Shown here one piece after another: positions 19,593 through 29,100 of a stretch of 64,000 nucleotides of DNA. The notes beneath the pieces were generated by a model that saw only the letters and a list, made by a program, of their open reading frames with translations, was not told where the DNA came from and ran no database searches. The first letter of the stretch is position 1. The number at the start of each line of letters is the position of its first letter. A program made the position numbers and the translations under genes. Location of the stretch: positions 248,001 to 312,000 of the forward strand of contig SHBX01000001.1 in NCBI GenBank assembly GCA_004211785.1, given 5' to 3'. This DNA is from Winogradskyella sp. Lineage in GTDB: Bacteria > Bacteroidota > Bacteroidia > Flavobacteriales > Flavobacteriaceae.

Positions 19593-19943
19593 ATGCAAAT
19601 TCAAGTTGTAAAATCTAAAATTCATCGTGTAAAAGTTACAGGTGCAGACCTTAACTATATTGGTAGTATTACCATTGATGAAGATTTAATGGATGCCGCA
19701 AATATAATCCAAGGAGAGAAAGTACAAATTGTTAATAATAACAATGGTGCACGCTTGGAAACTTATGCAATTCCTGGTCCACGCAATAGTGGAGAAATCA
19801 CCTTGAATGGTGCTGCCGCTAGACTGGTTTCTCCAGGAGATGTGCTAATACTTATTACCTATGCTTTTATGGATATCGAAGACGCTAAAGTTTTTAAGCC
19901 TGCTTTAGTGTTTCCAGATGAAGCAACCAACTTATTAAAATAA
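19593..19943 (+). CDS. panD: Aspartate 1-decarboxylase (pyruvoyl-dependent)
   Basis: 116 residues. It makes beta-alanine from aspartate, feeding panC. The proenzyme self-cleaves at Gly24-Ser25 in NYIGSITID to form the pyruvoyl group. The [23 protein letters not shown] region and [10 protein letters not shown] complete the family signature. A TACCTTTG box (19581-19588) lies 4 bases ahead of the ATG. It may be a second promoter giving an almost leaderless message, or it may be chance. Confidence 0.96.
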   Translation: MQIQVVKSKIHRVKVTGADLNYIGSITIDEDLMDAANIIQGEKVQIVNNNNGARLETYAIPGPRNSGEITLNGAAARLVSPGDVLILITYAFMDIEDAKVFKPALVFPDEATNLLK

Positions 19944-19948
19944 CTCTT

Positions 19949-20908
19949 TTGAGTAAACTTGTTTCAGTATTAAAAATAGTTCTACCACTTCTTCTAGGTG
20001 TAGCATTAGTATGGTATGCACTAACAGATGTGCCGCTTTCAAAAATAATAGATTATTGGAAATCTGCGGATAAAACATGGATTGTTTTAGGAGCATTTTT
20101 AGGCTTCTTAAGCCATTTGTCTAGAGCATATAGATGGCAATTCCAATTAGAGCCATTAGGTTATAATATTAAGTTAGGCAATAGTATTATGGCTGTATTT
20201 GCCACATACCTTATTAATTATACAATTCCCAGAGCAGGTGAGATAGCTAGAGTATCTATACTTACTAACTACGAAGGAGTACCGTTTGAAAAAGGATTTG
20301 GAACTATAGTAGCAGAGCGTGTTGCAGATATGATTGTACTTGTAGGAATTATAATTATCACACTCTTTTTACAGTTTGAATTCATTTACACATTCTTATT
20401 AGAAAAGTTCGATCCAATTAAAATAGGTATTGCTATTTCTATATTGTTCGTAATAACTTTTTTAAGCTACAGAATCATAAAAAATAGTACATCCAAACTC
20501 GCCATAAAGATTAAAAATTTTGTTAGCGGAGCAATTGAAGGTGCGCTAAGTATTTTTAAGATGAAGAAAAAATGGGCATTTATTTTCCACACGCTTTTTA
20601 TATGGGTAATGTACGTGCTAATGTTTTACTTTACATCTTTTTCAATAGAAGAAACGAGCAAGGTGCCTTTTGCGGCAATTCTTATTGGATTTATTTCAGC
20701 AAGTTTTAGTGTTGCAGCAACTAATGGCGGGATAGGTTCATTTCCTGTTGCGGTTTTTGCAGCTTTTTCAATATTTGGTATTGCCAAAGACCCAAGCTAT
20801 GCTTTTGGCTGGATTATGTGGGCATCTCAAACTTTTATGATTATAATCTTTGGAGGACTTTCCTTACTTTATTTGCCAATCTACAATCGTAAGAACAAAG
20901 AAGTATAG
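19949..20908 (+). CDS. Flippase-like integral membrane protein (LPG synthase TM / YbhN family)
   Basis: 319 residues with about seven or eight membrane helices. The motifs RAYRWQFQLEPLG, NYTIPRAGEIARV and the later SFSVAATNGGIGSFP are those of the lysylphosphatidylglycerol-synthase TM (AglD/YbhN) family. These are membrane proteins that lack the synthetase domain and are proposed to move lipids or lipid-linked sugars. The start is TTG, 5 bases after the panD stop, so it is translated with pan genes; there is no known functional link to pantothenate. In this phylum panD-linked copies are common, in my recollection. Confidence 0.85.
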   Translation: MSKLVSVLKIVLPLLLGVALVWYALTDVPLSKIIDYWKSADKTWIVLGAFLGFLSHLSRAYRWQFQLEPLGYNIKLGNSIMAVFATYLINYTIPRAGEIARVSILTNYEGVPFEKGFGTIVAERVADMIVLVGIIIITLFLQFEFIYTFLLEKFDPIKIGIAISILFVITFLSYRIIKNSTSKLAIKIKNFVSGAIEGALSIFKMKKKWAFIFHTLFIWVMYVLMFYFTSFSIEETSKVPFAAILIGFISASFSVAATNGGIGSFPVAVFAAFSIFGIAKDPSYAFGWIMWASQTFMIIIFGGLSLLYLPIYNRKNKEV

Positions 20909-20950
20909 AAATATTTTTTACCTTGCCTTAGCAACCAAACATCATTAACC

Positions 20951-22099
20951 ATGACTAAGCTAAAGGCTACTTTTATAGTTCTACTTATAGGATTTATTGG
21001 ATTTTCTCAAGCTAAATACAAAACGATTTCTTCAAGTATTTTAGGTGAAGACCGAGAATTAAAAATATTATTACCAAGAGGATATTCTGACGATGACAAT
21101 AAGGCATATCCAGTGATTTATGTTTTTGATGGCGACTATCTTTTTGAAGCAGTAGCAGGAAATGTCGATTACTATGCCTATTGGGAAGATATCCCGGAAT
21201 CTATAGTTGTTGGCATAAATCAAGTAGATTCAAGAGAAGACGATTTGGTTTACTCGGAACAGAATTCGCTTCCTGTTGAAAGTGGAGCTGATTTTTTTGA
21301 GTTTGTAGGTAAAGAGCTTATTCCTTTTATAGAAGATAATTACAAAACCGAAACATTTAAAGTTGCTGTGGGTCATGGAGAAACAGCTAACTTTATAAAT
21401 TATTATCTCGTAAGAGAAAACCCAATTTTTAATGCTTACGTAACTATAAGTCCAGATTTGGCTATAGATATGGAACAATACCTTGGAGAAAGATTAAAAG
21501 CGATTGAGAAAAAGATTTTTTATTATTTGGCAGTTTCAAATGCAGATGTAAAACATATCATGGAGGGTGCTACGTCTTTGAATAATACATTAAAAGGATT
21601 GGAGAATAATAATTTATTATACACTTTTAAGGAGTTTGATGGTCCAACACATTATGCCATGCCAGCTCATGCTATCCCAAAAGCATTAGAGTCTATTTTC
21701 TATATTTTTCAGCCAATTAGTAAAAAAGAATACAAAGAGTCTATCTTAAAACTTGAAGGCTCACCAGTAGAATATTTAGAACAGAAGTATGAAGAAATAA
21801 AAAATATGTTTGGTATCGAAAAACAAATTCTTATTAATGATTTTAAAGCTGTTGCTGCTGCTATAAAAAAGAAGCAAAAATGGGAGTATTATGAAGATCT
21901 CTCAAAACTGGCTAAGAAGAATTATCCTGATACTGTATTGCCTAGTTATTATAAAGGTTTATATCTAGAAAATATGGGCGAATCTAAAAAAGCAATGAAA
22001 ACTTTCCAGTCAGCTTATATTCTCGAAGAGATAGGAGGCATAACAAAAGACTTAATGCTTGAAAAAGCGGAACAGATTAAAGCAGATTTTGGGTATTAA
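20951..22099 (+). CDS. Exported esterase-fold protein lacking the catalytic serine (putative pseudoesterase)
   Basis: 382 residues. Signal peptide to about residue 20 (GFIGFSQA). Residues about 22-260 follow the putative esterase (esterase D/Fes-like alpha/beta hydrolase) fold: ILLPRGYSDDDNKAYPVIYVFDGDY and DFFEFVGKELIPFIEDNYKT. The nucleophile elbow, normally GHSxGG, reads VGHGETANF, so the serine is replaced by Gly. A His remains in DGPTHYAMP. The C-terminal ~100 residues are helical with a TPR-like end (YKGLYLENMGESKKAMKTF). Catalysis by the usual triad looks lost, so a binding role is likely (inference). Its stop overlaps the radA start (TAATG). Confidence 0.82.
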   Translation: MTKLKATFIVLLIGFIGFSQAKYKTISSSILGEDRELKILLPRGYSDDDNKAYPVIYVFDGDYLFEAVAGNVDYYAYWEDIPESIVVGINQVDSREDDLVYSEQNSLPVESGADFFEFVGKELIPFIEDNYKTETFKVAVGHGETANFINYYLVRENPIFNAYVTISPDLAIDMEQYLGERLKAIEKKIFYYLAVSNADVKHIMEGATSLNNTLKGLENNNLLYTFKEFDGPTHYAMPAHAIPKALESIFYIFQPISKKEYKESILKLEGSPVEYLEQKYEEIKNMFGIEKQILINDFKAVAAAIKKKQKWEYYEDLSKLAKKNYPDTVLPSYYKGLYLENMGESKKAMKTFQSAYILEEIGGITKDLMLEKAEQIKADFGY

Positions 22100-23460
22100 T
22101 GGTAAAAGTAAAGACCACATTTTTCTGCCAAAGCTGCGGCAGTCAATATAGTAAATGGCAAGGGCAATGCACTGCATGTAAACAATGGAATACTATTGTC
22201 GAAGAAGTTATCCAAAAACCTGAAAAGAGCGATTGGAAAACACCATCAACTTCTATTTCTAAGCGTGTCTCAAAACCATTAAAAATTAATGAAATTGATG
22301 GTTCCAAAGATGCACGAATGAACATGCAAGATGATGAGTTTAATCGTGTTTTAGGTGGTGGTATGGTGCCTGGTTCGTTAACCCTTCTTGGTGGAGAGCC
22401 TGGAATTGGCAAGAGTACTTTGTTACTTCAAATTGCACTAAAACTAACATACAAAACATTATATGTTTCTGGAGAAGAAAGTCAGAAGCAAATAAAAATG
22501 CGAGCAGAACGCATTCAGCCTAACAGTGAAAATTGTTACATACTTACAGAGACAAAAACTCAGAATATCTTTAAGCAGATTGAGACCTTGCAGCCAGATA
22601 TTGTAGTAGTAGACTCTATACAAACATTACATAGCGATTATATAGAATCTTCATCCGGGAGTATCTCACAAATTAAAGAATGCACAACAGAGCTTATAAA
22701 ATTTGCTAAAGAAACGGCGACACCAGTATTATTAATTGGGCATATTACAAAAGATGGCAATATTGCTGGGCCAAAAATTTTGGAGCACATGGTCGACACC
22801 GTTTTACAATTCGAAGGCGATCGCAATCATGTATTTAGAATTCTTAGAGCAAATAAAAATCGATTTGGCTCTACAAACGAGCTTGGTATATACGAAATGC
22901 AAGGTTCTGGTTTACGTGAAGTTAGCAATCCATCAGAGATTCTTATTTCTGAAAAAGATGGCGAATTATCTGGTAATGCAATTGCTGCGACTTTAGAAGG
23001 TATGCGACCTTTAATGATTGAGGTACAAGCACTGGTAAGTACAGCGGTTTATGGAACACCTCAACGCTCTGCAACAGGTTTTAATGCTAAACGTCTTAAT
23101 ATGCTTTTGGCAGTTTTAGAAAAGCGAGCAGGCTTTCGTTTGGGAGCAAAAGATGTGTTTTTAAATATCACTGGAGGCATTACAGTAGATGATCCAGCAA
23201 TAGATTTGGCAGTTGTTGCTGCTATATTGTCTTCTAATGAAGATGAAGCATTACAAAGTGATTATTGTTTTGCTGCAGAGGTTGGTTTATCTGGTGAAAT
23301 TAGACCTGTGCAACGCGTAGAGCAACGTATTCTAGAAGCTGAAAAATTAGGATTTTCAACTATTTTTGTATCTAAATATAACAAGATAGCTCTAAAAAAC
23401 ACTAAGATTAAAATTCAATTAATTTCTAAAATTGAAGACCTAGTTGAGTTTTTAGTTTAA
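22099..23460 (+). CDS. radA: DNA repair protein RadA
   Basis: 453 residues. A branch-migration helicase-like ATPase that works with RecA in recombination. Zinc finger C10-C13-C24-C27 (CQSCGSQYSKWQGQCTAC); Walker A GGEPGIGKST at residues 98-107; the RadA-specific KNRFG motif (RANKNRFGSTNE); then the Lon-protease-like C-terminal domain (VFLNITGGITVDDPAIDLAV). All parts are complete. The ATG overlaps the stop of the pseudoesterase gene by one base. Confidence 0.97.
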   Translation: MVKVKTTFFCQSCGSQYSKWQGQCTACKQWNTIVEEVIQKPEKSDWKTPSTSISKRVSKPLKINEIDGSKDARMNMQDDEFNRVLGGGMVPGSLTLLGGEPGIGKSTLLLQIALKLTYKTLYVSGEESQKQIKMRAERIQPNSENCYILTETKTQNIFKQIETLQPDIVVVDSIQTLHSDYIESSSGSISQIKECTTELIKFAKETATPVLLIGHITKDGNIAGPKILEHMVDTVLQFEGDRNHVFRILRANKNRFGSTNELGIYEMQGSGLREVSNPSEILISEKDGELSGNAIAATLEGMRPLMIEVQALVSTAVYGTPQRSATGFNAKRLNMLLAVLEKRAGFRLGAKDVFLNITGGITVDDPAIDLAVVAAILSSNEDEALQSDYCFAAEVGLSGEIRPVQRVEQRILEAEKLGFSTIFVSKYNKIALKNTKIKIQLISKIEDLVEFLV

Positions 23461-23543
23461 TTTTTAAAATCTCCATACCTAAAATCATTTTTGTAAAAAA
23501 ATTCTGTATTTTAGAAGATAATTAATCCCTAAAATTAAACATT

Positions 23544-23957
23544 ATGAGTAAAAAACTAATCTCTATTGAAGAAGCAAAATCGTGGACTAAAAATTATCAA
23601 GAAAATATGCGTTCTGGTTCTGCAAAAGCGTTTTTAATTAGTTGTGAAGCTATTGTTGATATATTAAAAGAAATGAAAGTTTTGCAAGATAAAGGAAAAG
23701 GAACGTATACCTTAAATGATGTAGATAGTTCTAGTATTCGTGCTTATTTAGCTGTAAACCCTAAACAAACTGATGCTAATGGGGAAACTATGATTTTAGT
23801 GGGTACAATGAAAGATAGTTCTGGTATTGAGCGCGATATGGTAGAAGGCGAAAAAGATGCGCCTTTTAGCAAGTCGGATTTAAATGGTAGTGGCGCTTTT
23901 GACTTTCATTTACCTTGTCCTAAATATTGTGATGAAAATAGTCCTTTAAATCATTGA
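23544..23957 (+). CDS. Conserved hypothetical protein, 137 residues
   Basis: A soluble protein with no signal peptide and no motif I recognise. It begins MSKKLISIEEAKSWTKNYQ and ends with a Cys-containing segment (LPCPKYCDENSP). The middle (SIRAYLAVNPKQTDANGETMILVGT) suggests an alpha/beta domain. It is followed by the 7-TM protein after 12 bases and may belong to the same transcript as the two-component system. Unlikely to be spurious: codon use and spacing match its neighbours. Confidence 0.7.
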   Translation: MSKKLISIEEAKSWTKNYQENMRSGSAKAFLISCEAIVDILKEMKVLQDKGKGTYTLNDVDSSSIRAYLAVNPKQTDANGETMILVGTMKDSSGIERDMVEGEKDAPFSKSDLNGSGAFDFHLPCPKYCDENSPLNH

Positions 23958-23969
23958 TAATTACATTGG

Positions 23970-24617
23970 ATGAGTGGTTTTTTAGAAAATTTGATAACAC
24001 TTCTTCCGATTATTCTTTCAGTACTTTTTCTGTTTAAGTATAAGCATAATAAGCATAATATAGTCTATAAATTATTTTGTTTCTATTTAATGTTTATTGC
24101 GGTAGTTCAAATCATTTATGGTGTAATGTTTCATTACAAGATTAATAACCTATTACTTTCGCATGTTTATTTCATAGGTGAAAGTTTACTATTAGTACTT
24201 TTTTTTAGGGAATTAATTAAAACTCATCAGAAGAGGAAAATTGATTTTTTAATAATAATTGTATTTGTATGTTTAATTATATTAATAATTTTAGATAGAT
24301 TGGGTTATTATGTATTAAATCCATTTGACCCTCTAGAAATCATATTGTGTGCTTTGCCAGTATTCTGTTTGTCTGTTATGCATCTTTACAATTCTTTGAG
24401 TGAGTCACTAAAGTTTTTATATGTCACAATTGGTGTTATTGTATACAAAACGATAAGTGTGTTGGTGTTTATATTGCAAAACTTCACAAATACTATAGAT
24501 TATTTTGACGACTTATCATTTATATTATGGAAATTAAATTCTATTTTTCTTTTAATATATTATGGTTTAATATTTTTTGAATGGTTCAAGAATTTCAGAC
24601 AGAAGAGAATAAGTTAA
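23970..24617 (+). CDS. Seven-TM membrane protein, hypothetical, overlapping a histidine kinase gene
   Basis: 215 residues, almost wholly hydrophobic with about seven predicted helices and a basic C-terminal tail (FEWFKNFRQKRIS). No known motif. Its last 37 bases overlap the start of the downstream histidine kinase in another frame, which implies translational coupling. The kinase has only one membrane helix and no sensor domain, so this protein may be the sensory half of the system (inference). An alternative is an unrelated membrane protein that simply shares the operon. Confidence 0.7.
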   Translation: MSGFLENLITLLPIILSVLFLFKYKHNKHNIVYKLFCFYLMFIAVVQIIYGVMFHYKINNLLLSHVYFIGESLLLVLFFRELIKTHQKRKIDFLIIIVFVCLIILIILDRLGYYVLNPFDPLEIILCALPVFCLSVMHLYNSLSESLKFLYVTIGVIVYKTISVLVFILQNFTNTIDYFDDLSFILWKLNSIFLLIYYGLIFFEWFKNFRQKRIS

Positions 24618-25381
24618 TATTAGTATTAACATTTGCCGTAGTTTTTTTGGTTCTTGTAAGCTTAGGATTGATTTTGTTTTTTTTCTTTTCAAGACGAAAA
24701 GTGATTGAAAAAGAACGCGAAAAAGCAGATTTAAGAATTGAGCATCAACAAAAAATATTACAAACCTCAATAACAATCCAAGAAGTAGAGCGTAAACGTA
24801 TTGCACAAGATTTACATGATGCCATTAGCGCCAAACTTAATGTGGTAAGTTTAACAACTAATGTGCTTTTAGCGGATAAAAATATTAACGAAAAACAAAA
24901 AGATACCTTAGAACAGATTTTAGATATTACATCAACTACTTTAGAGAGTTCAAGGAAGATAGCTCATGATTTATTACCGCCAATATTAGCAAAATTTGGA
25001 CTTAAAGCAGCACTCGAAGAGTTGTTTGAAGAGTTTAGCAAAAACACAGATATTGATATAGAATACGAGATTGAAGATTTGAGGCTATCTGGGACAAATC
25101 AACTCCATGTTTTTAGAATATTACAAGAGCTAATCAATAATTCCTTAAGACATGGAAAAGCAAATGAGTTAGTAATACATGTAGAGGAGACTAATGAAGG
25201 TTTTTCTTTAAGGTATCAAGATAATGGTATTGGTTTCAATATTGAAGATATTAGAAAAAAGCCAGGTATTGGTATACAAAATATAAATAGCCGAGTCAGA
25301 ATTTTAAATGGAGAAATTCAAATTGAGAGTAGTAAAAACAAAGGTAGTTTGTTTATAATACAATGTATATATGGAGAATGA
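24581..25381 (+). CDS. Sensor histidine kinase, HisKA_3 (NarX/DesK-like) type
   Basis: 266 residues. One membrane helix (residues about 12-36), a short coiled coil, then the dimerisation/phosphoacceptor box ERKRIAQDLHDAISAKLN with His79, and a C-terminal HATPase domain with the N box NNSLRHGK, the G1 motif DNGIGFN and the G2 motif GIGIQNINSRV. It has no extracytoplasmic sensing domain of its own. It overlaps the 7-TM gene by 37 bases and the response-regulator gene by 11, so all three are translated together. Confidence 0.92.
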   Translation: MVQEFQTEENKLILVLTFAVVFLVLVSLGLILFFFFSRRKVIEKEREKADLRIEHQQKILQTSITIQEVERKRIAQDLHDAISAKLNVVSLTTNVLLADKNINEKQKDTLEQILDITSTTLESSRKIAHDLLPPILAKFGLKAALEELFEEFSKNTDIDIEYEIEDLRLSGTNQLHVFRILQELINNSLRHGKANELVIHVEETNEGFSLRYQDNGIGFNIEDIRKKPGIGIQNINSRVRILNGEIQIESSKNKGSLFIIQCIYGE

Positions 25382-26057
25382 AATAAAAATAGCCATTGCA
25401 GATGACGAGTTATTGTTTCGTCAAGGGTTAAAAGAAATTCTTCAAAAAGAAGACAATATTGATATTGTTTTTGATGCAAAAGATGGAAGTGATTTATTAG
25501 CGAAATTAAGAGTTGCAAAAACAAAGCCCAGTATAATTGTTACAGATTTAAAAATGCCAGAGTTAAATGGTGTTGAGGTCACTAAAATTATTAGAAAAGA
25601 GTTCCCTGAAATTAAAGTTATTGCTTTGACAAGTTATTTTAGTAAGCCTTTTATCCTTAATATGATTTCCACCGGAGCTGTAGCTTATTTGGCTAAAAAC
25701 AGTACGCCTAGATTAATGATTAAAACTATTATAGAGGTAGATAAAAAGGGATTTTACTACGATAAAGTAGTCTACAATTATATTAAAGAAAGCGGCAAAA
25801 GCTCAAAAAAGAAACCTGTAAAATCTAATTTTGACGCAAAATTTTTCACTAAGAGAGAGCTTCAAGTTTTAGAGCTCATTTGTAAACAACACACTGCAAA
25901 AGAGATTGCCGAAACTCTTGAAATAAGTTCAAGAACAGTAGAGGTTCATCGCGGAAGTTTATTACTAAAGACACAATCAAAGAACATAGCAGGATTGGTA
26001 GTTTATGCTATAAAAAATAAAATTATTAATATAGAAACTGATATGTCTTTTGATTAA
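25371..26057 (+). CDS. NarL/FixJ-family response regulator
   Basis: 228 residues. Receiver domain with the acidic pocket at D11/D12, phosphoacceptor Asp59 (IIVTDLKMPE), the conserved Thr/Ser in VIALTSYF and Lys in YLAKNS. The C-terminal LuxR-type helix-turn-helix is FTKRELQVLELICKQHTAKE ... SSRTVEVHR. It is the direct partner of the overlapping kinase gene. Target genes are not known. Confidence 0.94.
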   Translation: MENEIKIAIADDELLFRQGLKEILQKEDNIDIVFDAKDGSDLLAKLRVAKTKPSIIVTDLKMPELNGVEVTKIIRKEFPEIKVIALTSYFSKPFILNMISTGAVAYLAKNSTPRLMIKTIIEVDKKGFYYDKVVYNYIKESGKSSKKKPVKSNFDAKFFTKRELQVLELICKQHTAKEIAETLEISSRTVEVHRGSLLLKTQSKNIAGLVVYAIKNKIINIETDMSFD

Positions 26058-26147
26058 TGGCTGTTCAACGTTAAGAAATAGTTGTTTTTTGACCATCTCT
26101 AATCTGTAAATTACTCAAAAATTAGTATTTTCGCATCCTTATAAGAA

Positions 26148-29100
26148 ATGCGAAAAATGAGCCAAAAGTTCCCTGAATATAAAGGACTTAACTTGCCAAA
26201 CGTTGCCGACGAAATTAGTAACTATTGGGAAGCAAATGATATCTTCAACAAAAGTGTAACTACTAGAGAAGGAAAACCACCTTATGTCTTTTTCGAAGGG
26301 CCACCATCTGCAAACGGTTTACCAGGAGTTCACCACGTTCTAGCACGTGCGATTAAAGATATTTTTCCGCGCTACAAAACTATGAAGGGCTTTCAGGTTA
26401 AACGTAAAGCAGGATGGGACACACATGGTTTACCAATTGAGCTTGGTGTAGAGAAAGAACTCGGCATTACTAAAGAAGATATTGGCACAAAAATCACTGT
26501 AGAAGAATACAATGCGGCTTGTAAAAAAGCAGTGATGCGTTACACAGATATCTGGAATGACCTGACTCAAAAAATGGGCTATTGGGTAAACATGGATGAC
26601 CCATATATTACTTACAAATCTAAGTATATGGAATCTGTTTGGTGGTTGTTGAAACAGATTTATGATAAAAATTTATTATACAAAGGCTATACTATTCAGC
26701 CATATTCACCAAAAGCAGGAACAGGTTTAAGCTCTCATGAGTTGAATCAGCCTGGAACATATCAAGATGTCACAGATACTACGGTTGTAGCACAGTTTAA
26801 AGCAAATATAGATAGCTTACCAGACTTTTTAAAAGATGAAGGTGATGTCTATTTCCTAGCATGGACCACAACACCTTGGACATTGCCAAGTAACACGGCA
26901 TTAACTGTTGGTCCTAAGATTGATTATGTGTTAGTAGAGACTTATAATCAGTATACATTCAAGCCAATTAATGTGGTACTGGCTAAGAGTTTAGTCGCAA
27001 AACAATTTGCTGGTAAATTCAATCAAGTTGAAGAAAAGTCTGAATTGTTAAGTTACAATTCTGGGGATAAAAAGATTCCTTTTTACCTTGTAAAAGAGTT
27101 TAAAGGAGCAGATTTAGTCGGCATTACATATGAGCAGTTATTAGATTATGCATTACCAAATGACAATCCTGAAAATGCATTTAGAGTCATTTCTGGAGAC
27201 TTTGTCACTACTGAAGACGGAACAGGAATCGTACACACAGCGCCAACATTTGGAGCAGACGATGCATTAGTAGCAAAACAAGCGATACCAGAAGTACCAC
27301 CACTTTTAGTCAAAGACGAGAATGATAATTTAGTACCTCTTGTAGATTTACAAGGAAAATTTAGACCTGAGCTTGGAGAGTTTGGCGGTAAATATGTGAA
27401 GAACGAATATTACGCTGATGGTGAAGCACCAGAAAAATCTATTGATGTTGAGCTAGCTATTAAGTTAAAGACAGAAAACAAAGCCTTTAAGGTTGAAAAA
27501 TACAAGCATAGTTACCCAAATTGTTGGCGTACTGATAAACCAATTTTATACTATCCATTAGACTCTTGGTTTATAAAAGTTACGGATGTAAAAGGGCGCA
27601 TGCACGAACTTAATATGGGTATTAATTGGAAACCAAAATCTACTGGCGAAGGTCGTTTTGGTAACTGGTTAGCTAATGCAAACGACTGGAATTTATCACG
27701 TTCCCGTTTTTGGGGCATTCCACTACCAATTTGGAGAACTGAAGACGGAAAAGAGCAAATCTGCATTGGCACAATGAAAGAGTTAAAAGCAGAAATGCAA
27801 AAATCTGTGAAGGCTGGAATAATGTCTGAAGATATTTTTGCTGACTTCGAAGTGGGTAACATGTCTGAAGAAAACTATGAGAAGATAGATCTTCATAAAA
27901 ATGTAGTTGATAAGATTATTTTGGTTTCAGAATCTGGACAACCAATGCAACGTGAAAGTGATTTAATAGATGTTTGGTTCGACTCTGGTTCAATGCCTTA
28001 CGCACAATGGCATTACCCTTTTGAAAACAAAGAATTAATAGACGAGAACAAATCATTCCCGGCAGATTTTATTGCCGAAGGCGTTGATCAAACACGCGGT
28101 TGGTTCTATACGCTTCATGCTATTGGTACAATGGTTTTCGATTCCGTAGCATACAAAAATGTAGTGTCTAACGGATTGGTTTTAGATAAAAACGGGCAGA
28201 AGATGTCTAAGCGTTTAGGTAACGCCACAGATCCTTTTGAAACCCTATCTAAATACGGTGCTGATGCTACGCGTTGGTACATGATAAGTAATGCCAATCC
28301 TTGGGATAACTTAAAATTTGATGTTGATGGTATCGAAGAAGTCAAACGTAAATTCTTTGGGACACTTTATAACACCTATTCGTTCTTTTCATTATATACA
28401 AACCTTGATGGTTTTGATTATAGTGAGACAGATATTCCGTTAAACGAGCGTCCAGAAATTGACCGTTGGATTCTTTCAGAATTAAACACGTTAATCAAAA
28501 AGGTAGATGCATTCTATGCTGAATATGAACCAACAAAAGCAGCGAGAGCGATTTCTAATTTCACTCAAGAATACTTAAGTAACTGGTATGTACGTTTAAG
28601 TAGAAGACGCTTCTGGAAAGGCGATTACCAAACCGATAAGATTTCGGCATATCAAACACTTTACACATGTATGGTTACGCTATCAAAATTAGGCGCTCCA
28701 ATTGCACCGTTTTTTATGGATCGTTTGTATTTAGATTTAAATGCAGTCACTGGTAAAGAAAATTTTGAAAGTGTGCATTTAGCAGAATTTCCAGCAGCTA
28801 ATGAAAGCGCTATTGATAAGTCATTAGAACGTAAGATGGAGAATGCACAGACCATTTCATCTTTAGTATTATCATTAAGAGCCAAAGAGAAAATAAAAGT
28901 GCGTCAACCGCTTCAAAAAATCATGATTCCTGTGACTAATTCTCAGCAGAAAGAAGAAATTGAGGCTGTTGCAGATTTAATAAAGCATGAAGTTAACATT
29001 AAAGAAGTAGAACTTTTAGAAGACGCTTCAGATATATTGGTGAAACAAATCAAGCCAAATTTTAAAGCTTTAGGCCCGCGTTTTGGAAAAGATATGAAGT

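Noticed and set aside
22736-22996. 86-residue plus-strand ORF inside radA
   Set aside because: It is an alternative frame of radA with no independent signal or domain.
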